Below, one piece after another: positions 21,828 to 31,830 of a stretch of 64,000 nt of DNA; position 1 is the stretch's first letter, and the number at the start of each line of letters is the position of its first letter. Made by a program: the position numbers and the translations under genes. Source of the DNA: Chaetoderma sp. LZ-2023a (lineage: Eukaryota > Mollusca > Caudofoveata > Chaetodermatida > Chaetodermatidae); the NCBI GenBank assembly GCA_034401795.1, contig CM067373.1, positions 93,445,103 to 93,509,102 of the forward strand. Direction: 5' to 3'. The notes under the pieces are model-generated. The model saw only the letters and a list, made by a program, of their open reading frames with translations. It had not been told where the DNA came from and made no database searches.

Positions 21828-22034
21828 TTAACCCTTTAACACTCAAGCTGACCAAAATGGCATTTGCAATGGACTTGATAAATGTCCATTTGAAGACCAA
21901 GAGATAACCGAGCCAGTTATTCAAGTGGTAAATTTAAAAAGAATAGTTTTCTTGCCGGTTCTTGGTCAGTAAATGGACATTTTCTATGAAAACATTGAAA
22001 TTTTATTGAGAAAATCTAATGGTTAAAGGGTTAA
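21828..22034 (+). repeat. Family B foldback, left arm shortened
   Basis: TTAACCCTTTAACACTCAAG start and TAATGGTTAAAGGGTTAA end, both tips complete. The left inner arm lacks about 30 bases between CCAAGAGA and TAACCGAGCC. Confidence 0.85.
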
Positions 22035-22870
22035 GTATATGTAGAATTTGAGGGTGAGCACATAGGTTGTATGTAATTTAGACAGTTTTGATAATTTTGG
22101 CCATGCCTGTGGCTGTTAGCAAAGATAGCTATCAAATTAATAATCTATATAGATGCAAAATGACATATATGCTCATTAAGAATAGCAGTTAGAGATGCGG
22201 GCCGCATCTCAATGTTAATTAATTGTCAGTCAGAACCCTGCAGCTGTTTGTCGTGTAAGCCATTCTTTCCGTTCATAAGGTTGTACAGATTTTCTTTTTG
22301 CTTTTAGTGTAAAGAGTGATTTTCTCGTTAGGCTCCTGTGAATACGAAGATGATGAGACTCGAGGCGAAAATGAAACAAAAAAAAACATTTTTCATGTTT
22401 TGCACAGATGACTGGGAGATCTATAATTTCCCCTAAGGTTGTCAAAAAGCTATTTAAATTCTCATTATGCATATTTTCTCTGGAGAACTTTTGTTAATAT
22501 GTACTGAAATAGTATGAAAGTTTACTTGTCAATTTAATACTGGATTGCAGGATCATCTGAGCCAATTTTGCCAATTTGCGATTTTCTCTAAAAAAAAATT
22601 AAGTAGCTGTCTGGAACGAAATTTTATGTTTACATAACATATTTATTGTCTACACACAGATTGTTTGTAAAATGGTTGCATTTTAGATTTTGTTATTTAT
22701 AATTTCCAAAATATAACTGTGTCACTTAAATTTATATTGTTGCTCTTAAATTCCATTGGGTACTACAGAGCTGGTGTATAGAAATCACTATAGCGTAGGA
22801 AATCCATGCATTCATTAGAATGTTTTGAAATTAATTCGGCAAAAGCATTAATTAAAAAATATGTGACAGC
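22035..22870. other. No gene; one degraded hairpin arm
   Basis: An 80-codon minus frame (22230-22472) has no recognisable domain. GTTTTGAAATTAATTCGGC at 22820 is a lone arm of the common core. Confidence 0.4.
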
Positions 22871-23105
22871 TGACATGTATGTCATGTACATTCAGTATAG
22901 ATTTGTGCACTGGCTGGTCAATTTAGTTCAAAAGAATCAACAGAATATTTGTTAAATACTAAAGACATCCAATTCGTACAACTTGACGATCTATTAAGCG
23001 TTTATAACAGACTAAATTGCATCATTCATGACGTAATTGATAATGACGTCAGCCTACATGTGACATTGATTATGATATATGATTGATCAATAAACTGGAT
23101 TCATC
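22871..23105 (+). repeat. Family A distal half
   Basis: Starts within the right hairpin arm (TCAATTTAGTTCAAAAGAAT), then TTAAATACTAAAGACATCCA, an exact TGACGTCA at 23044-23051 and AAACTGGATTCATCCATTGA at the tip. Confidence 0.75.
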
Positions 23106-23434
23106 CATTGAGGCCAGGTTTTGCTGTCTTCACCTTTAAAGAGTTAAAGGCTCATAATTTAACGCATGATTGATTGTCTGACTATATGAATTGCTAATGG
23201 GGCGCTTCAAACTTTTGATGTGCTAACAACACAGTCCCTATAAGATGTATGTCCAACTGTCTCATGTAAATCAACTCCAAGCAGATTATTTCACAGCGAT
23301 GAGCTATGATATCTACCTGTCATGAGAATTGAATTTAATGCAGGATGGTGTCAGGGGGAACATTATTATTGTCAGTACTCTTGTTGTACCAGGGGAGGTA
23401 ATTTATTATCTTTTGTACCCATATCTATGTACTC
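23106..23434. other. No gene seen
   Basis: Nothing recognised. Confidence 0.4.
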
Positions 23435-23672
23435 TTAACCCTTTAATGGTCATGCCGGCCAAAACCAGCCTCTGTTATGGTCTTGTGGAATGGAATGTCC
23501 ATTTACAGGCCAAGAAAATACAATTTCTGAAAATTTACAACTGGAATGACTGGCTCGAAAACCGAGCCAGTCATTCCAGTGGTAAATTTTCAAACATTGT
23601 TCGCTTGGCCTGTAAATGGACATTCAATATGCAGATGGTTAAATTTTCGTGACCAAATTCGAACATTAAATG
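23435..23672 (+). repeat. Family B foldback (variant ends)
   Basis: TTAACCCTTTAATGGTCATG start, GGCCTGTAAATGG instead of GTCTGCAAATGG on both arms, centre CGAAAACCGAGCCAGTCATT, end GAACATTAAATGG. Confidence 0.87.
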
Positions 23673-23687
23673 GTGAAGTTTATCAGC

Positions 23688-23880
23688 ACGCATGCATGCA
23701 TGCACACACATGCAGACATTCATATTCACACAATTAACCTACCTCACCATCATCACCATCTCGTCATCATTATAGTTATCATCATCATCTCCATGGACAG
23801 CATCTTTATCATTATCATTTCATTCTCATCATGGCCATCATTATCATCAAGAACATCGACATCATATTTGAGAAGTAGTG
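23688..23880 (-). repeat. GCATGCAT tract and (GAT)n-like tail of the minus LINE
   Basis: GCATGCATGC then, on the minus strand, ATGATGATG-rich sequence. It lies just beyond the LINE 3' coding end in LINE orientation, so it may be its simple-sequence tail. Confidence 0.55.
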
Positions 23881-24109
23881 ATTGAGTGTTGAATAAGGCT
23901 GTATATCATGGTGAAATCACTCCAAACTGAACTCTGTGAAACCAAAGCCTCTCATGTAAACGGATTTCATTTGATTGTATTCAGTTCTTATATAGAAAGT
24001 TAACCTCTGTAAACCTGAAGCCTCTCCAAACCAAACAAATGTGGCTGTCCTGTGGCGACTGATGCTTTGGAGAAGTTCGACTAGATACATATGTGAATGT
24101 ATCAGTATT
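23881..24109 (-). other. Probable LINE 3' untranslated segment
   Basis: Between the LINE stop region (24110-24150) and the GAT-rich tail. Nothing coding. The assignment follows from position only. Confidence 0.4.
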
Positions 24110-24322
24110 TATGATTACTGTATTCCGCGGCTGTAGTGGTGGAAACATCCTACAGCTGCAATCAGTCCTTATTCGTTTTTGACCACTGAGTTTTGTCCTC
24201 AGCCAAAATCTTTACCTTCCTCATGTCATTCTTGATTTGAGTATACCGAGTGCTGCTTTCTTGAGGTCACCTCGTAGCACGCTTAAGAGATTTATGCAAT
24301 GACGACCTCTTCTGGTATTATA
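24110..24322 (-). pseudogene. LINE ORF2 C-terminus, beyond the Tc1 insertion
   Basis: On the minus strand RRGRHCINLLSVLRGDLKKA and then LAEDKTQWSK resemble the extreme C-terminus of a LINE reverse transcriptase (the R-x-NL-x-x-LR-x-DL block followed by LA-x-D-x-x-W). It is separated from the rest of the same ORF (25839-26975) by the Tc1 element. Confidence 0.72.
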
Positions 24323-25838
24323 TACTGAACCAAAAAAGTTTAGCAACACTGAGAATATTACTGTATAAATGTTATTTAATAAAAACAGTAAATTGATTCA
24401 AATATATTATTTAATTGATAGGTCATTTTCCAATTTGAACAACAGTGTCTTGTTACTGTAATGCTAGCATCGCGCCTTTAACACGGCATCATTCAACGGA
24501 AAGGTCCAATTTAACTAATGACACTGAGCTGTCAATACCGGTTGTGACCTCCGCTCGCATTAACCACCGCCATACATCGCTTTCTCATGCTTCGAATTAA
24601 GCACCTGATGTCACAATGAGAAATCGCATCCCATTCCTGGAGCAGTGCAGTTTCCAGCTCCCGCACGTTGTGAAGATGTGGATGGTTCTCACGCACCATA
24701 CGACCAAGAAAGTCCCACAGGTGTTTGATAGGAGACAGGTCCGGTGATCGCGCTGGCCAGTCCAACACCGGTACGTTGTTAGCCTCAAGGAAATCACTGG
24801 TGACCCTAGCTGAATGAGGACGGGCGTGTCTTGCTGGAACATAAAGTATGCATGATGCTGCATAAAAGGGATGACAACAGGGGCGACAACTTCTACATAG
24901 TAACGTTGAGCCGTTAAATTTCCGCGAATCACAATAAGATCTTTTTGCCATTTTCATGGATTCCAGCCCACACCATGACACTGCCGCCACCGAATCTGTC
25001 ATGCTGAATGATGTTGGCTGCATCATACCGTTCTAAACGTCGCCAAACCCGTTGCCTACCATCCGCCACATCCACACAAAACTTCGACTCATCACTGAAC
25101 AAAACGTGGCTCCATTGTTGAGCACGCCATCGCTGATGAGTTCTTGCCCATGCAAACCGATTCTCGATGTGACGCTCTGTAAGCGGAACAGCAACAAGTG
25201 AACGACGGGCATACAGTCCAGCATCATGGAGTCTGTTTCGCACAGTTTGTGCATGCACTGTAGTGCCAGTAGCGGTGTGAAAATTACGGGACAACCGTGG
25301 CGCAGTCTCAAACCTGTGACGTCGTGATGACGTCACTAAGTAGTGGTCTTCTCGTGGTGTTGTTGCTCTCGGTCTGCTAGATCGTGGTCGGTCATTAACA
25401 TATCCAGTTTCCTGCTCACATTGGCGGAGACGGGAAATGGTTGAGCAGTGAAGATTAAAATGTCGAGCAACAGCGCGAATGCTGCCCAGCAGCGAGTCTT
25501 CCCATTGCTTCATGGCGCTGATTTTCGGGGAGCCCTGGGCGGCGGCCCATGTTCGGTAGGGTAAACTTTTAAGCGTTTTCTGTTAACATTCGTTATCTGC
25601 TTTTGCAATATGGTGAATTTTTGCCTTCGCTACCCGCCAATGTGGGCCAGTGCATGAAAAATGCATTTTCACATGCATTAAGTGTGCAGCCGAGAAATGC
25701 AAGAAATGATTTGCATTTCTTCATGATCAGCGAGACATTACATTGACGAAACATGCCTGTAAATTTGGTTATAAATGGACGCATAGTTTTAATACAACAA
25801 ACCAAACTTCACTGTTGCTAAGCTTTTTTGGCTCAGTA
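24323..25838 (-). mobile_element. Tc1/mariner element, inactive, inside a LINE
   Basis: Inverted ends: TACTGAACCAAAAAAGTTTA (24323) and the complement of GCTAAGCTTTTTTGGCTCAGTA (to 25838), each bounded by TA as Tc1/mariner insertion requires. It carries one transposase gene with three frame breaks. LINE coding sequence continues on both sides. Confidence 0.88.
24535..25550 (-). pseudogene. Tc1/mariner transposase, frameshifted
   Basis: DDE transposase of about 339 codons on the minus strand, ATG at 25548-25550. Order: paired-type DNA-binding domain (GRRPGLPENQRHEAMGRL, then RAVARHFNLHCSTISRL), a basic linker, then the catalytic core. First Asp in LFSDESKF; GGGSVMVWAG is conserved; second Asp in FQQD; C-terminal SPDLSPIKHLWD. 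Three frame breaks are seen: ~25482, in the A5 run at 24942-24946, and ~24830 right after FQQD. The third catalytic residue, Glu in SPIEHLWD of Tc1 relatives, is Lys (AAA), a one-base change. The enzyme cannot be functional. Ends near HNRY with a stop at 24535. Confidence 0.9.
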
Positions 25839-26975
25839 TATTTTCTGGCTCAGAGTATGACGAATTCCAATGCTCTCTGCGCAGGTGTGTCTTCGGGCAT
25901 CCTTAGCACATGGACAAAATGGGCCATCTTTACTGGGCGACTTTTACGGACAGCGGTCATGTGTTACACATCTTGTAGAGTGCATCATTGGAAATTATGG
26001 GGTTTGGTCATCAGTGTCCAGTGATGGTGCGTACATGTTTGCTGTTGCATGCATCAATTTTGTCTAGAGCTGCCTTTGGAACTGTCCAGTTACTACAGAG
26101 GGTGGTGGTGTGTGTGTGTGTGTGTCGGGGGGGGGGGGGGCTAGTGGTTGTTGGTCTGTTGAAATTTCCCCGCACAGATTTCAACGCAGCAGCAAGGTAA
26201 CAGGTGAAAAGCACAGGGGGATAGACCATCTCTCTGTTGGGAGCCAATTAATGTCTCAAACTCTACAGCCTTCACTAACTTGACTCATACTCTCAGCTTG
26301 GTGTCTGCAAGTAGTAGTGTCATTAGTTGTAGTTCATCTTCATTGCAACTGGCCTGGCATAGTGCATCGACGATTTTTTAGCGTTTAATTATGTCAAAAG
26401 CTTGTTACATACACACGCATGCGTTGTGCCCATACATTGTCTGCACAACTGCGTCCATGTTTAAAGCCACTTTGACATGATCCGCTGAAGTCATCGATCT
26501 TGTCTTGGATGTGGCATAGAATAACATTGGATAGGATCTGTATGCTATTGAGGAGCATAATGGGCCATAGATTGGCTGGGAGCCAGGTGGCTTCTTGGGC
26601 TTGGGTAGCATGATAAGTGTGCCTTGGCCTACAACATGGATGGGAGGGTGGTGCAGAAAAGCGGTTTTGAAATGATGTCACTTGTTTATTTGAATAGTTC
26701 ATTGCTCATGCCATCAGGTCCGGATGCACATCCATTTTTAGCGCTTTGAGTGCCTTCTCAACTACGGCTGTTTTAATTTTTGTTAGTAATGGTCTGGGGT
26801 CTCCTGAGAATGGGTGCAAAGGATCATCATCATGGTCAGTGAACCGTTCCTTAAACCATTCTCGAATTGCCTCAGCTTATCCTGGTCAGTCGCGATAAAG
26901 TGTCCTTCAGAGTTGTGTACGGTGAGTGGTGGTGTGTTGTCAGCATGTACATGTACTATGCAAAACAGAAGCAAA
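25839..26975 (-). pseudogene. LINE reverse transcriptase, minus strand, degenerate
   Basis: Reading right to left: TVHNSEGHFIATDQDKLRQ (linker before RT), ALKALKMD then GPDG-like, PIMLLNSI, CQSGFKHGRSCADNVWAQRM, FDIIKR (motif A region, expected FDTI), IVDALCQASCNEDELQLMTL, ETLIGS-Q-DGLSP (motif B form PQGDGLSP) and, after a low-complexity interruption, LCSNWTVPKAALDKIDAC and HVRTITGH near the C-terminus. Several stops and frame changes break it, and the YxDD region is replaced by the GT/poly-G tract at 26105-26142. The clade is uncertain. Confidence 0.78.
26105..26142. repeat. (GT)n microsatellite and poly-G tract
   Basis: TGTGTGTGTGTGTGTG followed by a run of G inside the degenerate LINE. 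Confidence 0.95.
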
Positions 26976-27560
26976 ACCCCTACTGCTCATTCATATGGAG
27001 GTGCAGACCTCAATTCTGATCATAAGTCAGTCGATACACGCCTTCAGATGAACCATCTCGACGTAATGTATAACCGCCATACCATGGAAGAGGGTAGAGG
27101 CACCTACAACCTATCCAAGCTCATCAGCCACACTGACACTCGAATGTCATACAAAAAGCCCCTTGGGGAGCAGATAACTAACATCGACGTCAGCTCTGAT
27201 CCAAACGAAGCCCTAACTAAAATTCTGAAATGAATGGAATCATCAGCTACCAGCACCATAGGCATTCTCAAAAACAACCGAACTAGGTATACTGATGACC
27301 CTGTAGTAGTAAAACTATCAGCAGAAAAGAAGCTTTATGGCTGTGCATCTATCAAATTGGCCAAAGTGAAGATCACACCAAACTACACAGGGAACGCAAT
27401 AACATTCTGCGCCACATCGGTGAACGCTTCAAAGATCTTGCCATTCAACAAGCAGACTCCCTAGCAGATGAAATCACTGCCATGGATGACTGTCACAAAA
27501 TGTTTCGGGCAGCCCAAGGCCTGAGAGTTACTGACTACACACCACCACAATGTATCATTG
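26976..27560 (+). pseudogene. Inverted 5' segment of the same LINE
   Basis: Plus-strand sequence encodes GADLNSDHKSVDTRLQM, the SDH block that ends an APE-type endonuclease, then linker residues to RHIGERFKDLAIQQADSL and CHKMFRAAQGLRVTDYTPPQ. In an intact LINE this would be followed by the TVHNSEG segment, which instead begins on the opposite strand at 26975. The arrangement is the head-to-head 5' inversion expected from twin priming. Frame changes near 27230 and 27350. Confidence 0.75.
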
Positions 27561-27599
27561 CAGTCTATAATATCATAATGTCTGTCCAGTAACAAGGGT

Positions 27600-27812
27600 T
27601 TGATCTTAAGACAAATTAACCTGAGATTTTATGAAAAATGTACCGGAAATTGTCAAATTGTTACCCCCTCCTTAGCTGATTGACATATTTCAACCAAATT
27701 TCACTAATGGATTCTATGGTGGTAGGCTCTAGGCTCTCATTTCTATTTAAATGCAAATGGTTCAAATGCTAATGGTCCAGGTGAGCGCCACAGGCCCTTG
27801 GGCCTCTTGTTC
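27600..27812 (+). repeat. Family C 3' fragment
   Basis: One diverged unit (TACCGGAAATTGTCAAATTG, CTCCTTAGCTGATTGACATA, GGTGGTAGGCTCTAGG) then CCAGGTGAGCGCCACAGGCC and GGGCCTCTTGTT. Confidence 0.75.
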
Positions 27813-27819
27813 CAAATTT

Positions 27820-27910
27820 TGTGGCCTATTTTGAAGCTAATTTTTATCTAGTTGGCGACCAATAGTTTTGGGGTAAATTAGTTTCAACAGAATATTTCTT
27901 ACATCATAAA
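27820..27910. repeat. Degraded hairpin with the common core
   Basis: CCTATTTTGAAGCTAATTTT ... AAATTAGTTTCAACAGAATA, centre GTTGGCGACCAATAG. Confidence 0.4.
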
Positions 27911-27949
27911 GAATGGACATTTCCACTTTATTCATCCACCAATGCATAT

Positions 27950-28216
27950 TTGAAGACGAACTATACGTTGTTGTACGAATTGTATAATAATACTATGATT
28001 TACTATTTAATGCATATTCTGTTGAATATTTTAAAACTAACTTGACTGGGCGCTGAGCACCGAGTCAAATTAGTTATAAAATATTCAACAGCTTGTCTAG
28101 TTTTCAGAAAATTGATAGTTAGGGCATTCAGGGATCAATCAATCCCAACACGGCGAAGCGTTGGTGGAGCTTAGCTAGAGATGGGCGGGGCATGGCTAAA
28201 ACTGGAAAGGTCCATT
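27950..28216 (-). repeat. Family A copy, loop shortened
   Basis: TGTTGAATATTTTAAAACTA pairs with TTATAAAATATTCAACAGCT around GGGCGCTGAGCACCGAG; the GTTGCTGCC loop is lost. The distal CRE arm is mostly missing; ends AAACTGGAAAGGTCCATTAG. Confidence 0.8.
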
Positions 28217-28331
28217 AGACAAGGAAGGGGTGAGTGTCCCATGAGTAAGCAACTATGTCAACATGTACATAAGTATAATTCTGACTGGTACTTTGTTTAT
28301 AAGACAAAACTGTTCTCTGTTTGCCTTTCAG

Positions 28332-28467
28332 AGACCGCCTTCCAGGAGTTTAAATTTTAATAATCAACAAGACGACACACAATCGTCGCGATCAGGAGAC
28401 ACACCTATACCTTCTAGTCAAGTTAATGCCAACTCTTTACAAAGTATAGACAATAGCAGCGAAGCAG
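28332..28467 (+). CDS. Candidate host exon (partial CDS)
   Basis: A 136-nt stretch is bounded by a strong 3' splice site (TCTCTGTTTGCCTTTCAG) and a strong 5' splice site (GAAGCAG/GTAAGCG). Only one frame is open, starting in phase 0 and leaving phase 1. It encodes about 45 residues rich in Ser, Asn, Gln and Asp (begins RPPSRSLNFNNQQDDTQ, contains GDTPIPSSQ), typical of a disordered linker in a signalling or scaffold protein. I do not recognise the protein. It is not repeated elsewhere in the window, unlike its surroundings. It would be a small internal exon in very long introns; without RNA evidence this remains a prediction. Confidence 0.5.
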
Positions 28468-28619
28468 GTAAGCGAACCATTTTCAAAATAAATATCAAAG
28501 TAAGCTTACTCTATCAGCTTACTGTATCAGTAAATGTCGTTTTCTGTCAAGGTATACACCAAATCAAGGAGCTTGGCTTAGCGATCCAAGTGGTGTGCAG
28601 AGGCTGATTTGAGTTTTGA

Positions 28620-28987
28620 GATTTCCTGATCAATGGTTTGATCGACATGCACAGTCACAGGCATCTAGTTTTTGTCAAAATATTGTGTAGATGTACAATG
28701 ATATGGCTGACTGAATGAATGTAAATAAAATGGATATAAATTTACATTCGTCACATGTGTCAATAAGGGTATAGATTTGTGTCTGTCTGTTTGTTTGTAT
28801 GTCCATAGTTGTACCTCAGAAACTACTGAGATGATTGTGCTCACGTGTTGTTTCCATTAATCTGCAAATTTGTTTATTGAAAAACTTTGGTCTGCATACG
28901 TGTTGTTTCCATTAATCTGCAAATTTGTTTATTGAAAAACTTTGGTCTGCATTTGTCTGGGGGAAAATATAATAATGTATTGAAATT
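28620..28987. repeat. Mostly unique sequence with a tandem duplication
   Basis: A ~57 bp unit occurs twice in tandem at ~28843-28957 (CGTGTTGTTTCCATTAATCT through ACTTTGGTCTGCAT). The rest shows no repeat or gene. Confidence 0.75.
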
Positions 28988-29126
28988 TCATCCTGTCCAA
29001 TGAGTTCTGCTTGATTAGAATGGGCAGTTAGCCTTTGTTTGATGGTGGCGTGATTAGCACATTCGCAGTTGGATTTTCAGGTCATTGTAATTTGATGGTT
29101 TCATTATTGGAGAGCTGGCCTACCCT
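28988..29126. repeat. Duplicated segment, copy 1
   Basis: CATCCTGTCCAATGAGTTCT to GGCCTACCCTCTAACCCT recurs at 34932-35070 with only a few differences. The similarity runs on into the B copy behind it. Confidence 0.9.
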
Positions 29127-29350
29127 CTAACCCTCGAGATGGTTCAAGAAAATCCCAATTTTCTCATAGAAAATGTTCATTTGCAGACCAAGAGAAGAAT
29201 ATTTTTGAAAATTTATGACTAGAATGACTGGTTCGGTTATCAAGCCAGTCATTCCAATGGTAAATTTTCAAAAATAGTCTCCTTGGTCTGCAAATGGACA
29301 TTTCTCAAGACCACTACAGAAACCGCTTTTGGCTGATATGAGTGTTAACG
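29127..29350 (-). repeat. Family B foldback, within duplicated segment
   Basis: Centre AATGACTGGTTCGGTTATCA / CCAGTCATTCCAATGG; ends GAGTGTTAACGGG. Confidence 0.87.
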
Positions 29351-29352
29351 GG

Positions 29353-30303
29353 ATAGGTCAATTGACGTGATAAAGTAGAAGGAAGACAGATTAAAATAGT
29401 TTTCTAATTATTTCTTATATGTGCATCGATTGAAAACCGGTGATATGTATATATAAAATAAAGATATATTAAAATTTTTTTATCTATTTTACATAAATTG
29501 TAGTGGCGTGAAGAATGAAGCAATTGCGTAGTATGCCAGTAGTAATAAAAGTAATTTTCAAAATACCGGTAGGTTAAATGGTTGTGGTGGTGAAATACTG
29601 TGCAAAACGATATTGGCATTAATTAAATACCATTTTATACTCTGAATTTAGTGTCAGTTAATGCATAAATTTACGCTAAATTAAAGAGGTTTGTTATCTG
29701 TCACAATTGATCAGTTGACACTTATCAATATGTATGGTTTGATAATTGGCTTTTGGATATTTGAATGGCGTTAAACTTTGATCTTTCTGTGCATAGGTGA
29801 GATGTGATTTACCTGAGGCAGTTATATACCGTCATTCGATTGAAAAAAATAACTGATTGTATGCAAAAGTGATTGATTATGTGGCTGCCATTCCCGATAA
29901 ACTGACTTTTTAATGAAAAGGTGTGAATATTGTATTCTTACTGCATAACAAAGACCTAATTACTGTCAGGAATGTCAACAAATCCACTCCAAGTAAGTTG
30001 TCACTTTTGACAGTACAACTTCTTTTCTGCTTGTTCTGATTTTTTGGCCTGTTTTTGTTCTCCTTTTCTCATGAAATTATAATGACTTTATAAACATGTA
30101 AATGTAGATATATAGGCTTGGTCTATATTCTCTGTCTAACCGGTCCCTAAGCCATTATTTTTAGGAAGGATCTGATCCGCATGTTGATATTCTTGTTAAC
30201 TCAAGTAGGTAGTCCTCAACAGCTGAGAATTTCTCCAGTTGTTTTCATAAGAACTCGGGATCTCCATGTATAATAGACTTATGCTGATTGCCTGCATTCT
30301 CTC
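29353..30303. other. No gene or repeat recognised
   Basis: AT-rich, apparently unique. The 71-codon minus frame at 29404-29619 is Tyr/His-rich and unconvincing. Confidence 0.4.
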
Positions 30304-30878
30304 TGAATGAGAGGTAGTGAGTGCGCTTACTCAGTGAATGAATGAGAGTGAATGAATGAGAGGTAGTGAGTGCGCTTAGTCAGTGAATGAATGAGAGGTA
30401 GTGAGTGCTCTTACTCAGTGAATGAATGAGAGGTAGTGAGTGCGCTTAGTCAGTGAATGAATGAGAGGTAGTGAGTGCGCTTACTCAGTGAATGAATGAG
30501 AGGTAGTGAGTGCGCTTACTCAGTGAATGAATGAGAGGTAGTGAGTGCGCTTACTCAGTGAATGAATGAGAGGTAGTGAGTGCGCTTAGTCAATGAATGA
30601 ATGAGAGGTAGTGAGTGCGCTTAGTCAGTGAATGAATGAGAGGTAGTGAGTGCGCTTAGTCAGTGAATGAATGAGAGGTAGTGAGTGCGCTTAGTCAGTG
30701 AATGAATGAGAGGTAGTGAGTGCGCTTAGTCAGTGAATGAATGAGAGGTAGTGAGTGCGCTTAGTCAGTGAATGAATGAGAGGTAGTGAGTGCGCTTAGT
30801 CAGTGAATGAATGAGAGGTAGTGAGTGCGCTTAGTCAGTGAATGAATGAGAGGTAGTGAGTGCGCTTAGTCAGTGAAG
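30304..30878. repeat. 35-bp minisatellite, 16 units
   Basis: Unit AATGAATGAGAGGTAGTGAG + TGCGCTTAGTCAGTG. Units start at 30361 and every 35 bases to 30851, with one more at 30311. Earlier units mix TTACTCAG and TTAGTCAG; the last seven are uniformly TTAGTCAG. Confidence 0.97.
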
Positions 30879-31113
30879 TTAACCCTGTAATGGTCATGTC
30901 GGCCAAACACAGACTCTTTTATGGGCGAGTGGAATGTCCATTTACAGGCCACGAGAATATAATTTTAGAAAATTTACCACTGGAATGACTAGCTCGATAA
31001 CCGTGCCAGTCATTTCATTGATAAATTTTCAACACTTGTATTCTCTTGGCCTGTAAATGGACGTTCAATAGGCAGATTTTTAAATTTTCTTGACCAAATT
31101 TGACCATTAAAAG
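30879..31113 (+). repeat. Family B foldback (variant ends)
   Basis: TTAACCCTGTAATGGTCATG directly follows the minisatellite. Centre ATGACTAGCTCGATAACCGT; end GACCATTAAAAGG. Confidence 0.87.
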
Positions 31114-31164
31114 GCTACTCTTCCTTACCTCATAGATACAGCCTAGCATTGGAATAGTCAAACA

Positions 31165-31268
31165 TGACTCACTAGTGGTCTTGAAAAATGCCCATTTGTC
31201 AGAAAGCTATTTAGGAAAATAAAAATTGTTGCTTAGTCAATTTCCATTTGCAGGTTAAGAGAAGACTT
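31165..31268 (+). repeat. Family B left-arm fragment next to family C
   Basis: CTAGTGGTCTTGAAAAATGC and later TCCATTTGCAGGTTAAGAGA up to GACTTG, where the C copy begins. The matching right arm is not seen on the other side. Confidence 0.5.
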
Positions 31269-31830
31269 GTTAGCTCACCTGGCGTGAAAGTCCAAGTAAG
31301 CTTATGCCGTGGTGACCATCCGTCCGTCAACTTTTGCTTTAAATGACTTCTTCTTCATAACCACTGGGCAGATTTTAATTATATTTGGCAGGAAGCATCG
31401 TTAAGGCATAGAGATTCGAGTTTGCTCAAACGAAGCCGGTCAGCCAATTTGCCAATTTTTATTTTGGCAGATTTTGAAAAATGTCTTGAAATCTTCTCCG
31501 AAACCACATAGGGGATCAAATCAAAACTCATGCCATATCATCTAAGGCAAGAACTGAACCAAGTTGGTTCAAGAGAACTTGATTGGCCAAATGGTTTGCC
31601 AAGCATCTTGAATGACATAGTTTTCGCGAAAACAACTCCAGAACCGCCGAACGGATCGGCTGAAATTTGGGAGATATAATTAGGGCCTAAGAGTCGTTAA
31701 AAGTTTGTTCACAGGAAGTTGATGCGTAAAAAATATGTCCGCAATGGGTCAGTCAAAATGTAACATGTTTGGCAGCCACATTGCATTTTTTTTATTTTCT
31801 GGATCTTGAAGCCGAAATTAGTTTTATATA
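31269..31830 (+). repeat. Family C left part, split by Tc1
   Basis: TTAGCTCACCTGGCGTGAAA start; the text TTGAAGCCGAAATTAGTTTT before the Tc1 end matches TTGAAGCCGAAATTGGTTTT at ~19800 in the uninterrupted copy. Confidence 0.85.

Noticed and set aside
23745..23880. His/Ile-rich peptide at 23670-23885
   Set aside because: Translation of a (CAT)n-like tract.
30304..30878. CRISPR-like array
   Set aside because: Units are contiguous with no variable spacers, and the context is a eukaryotic genome.
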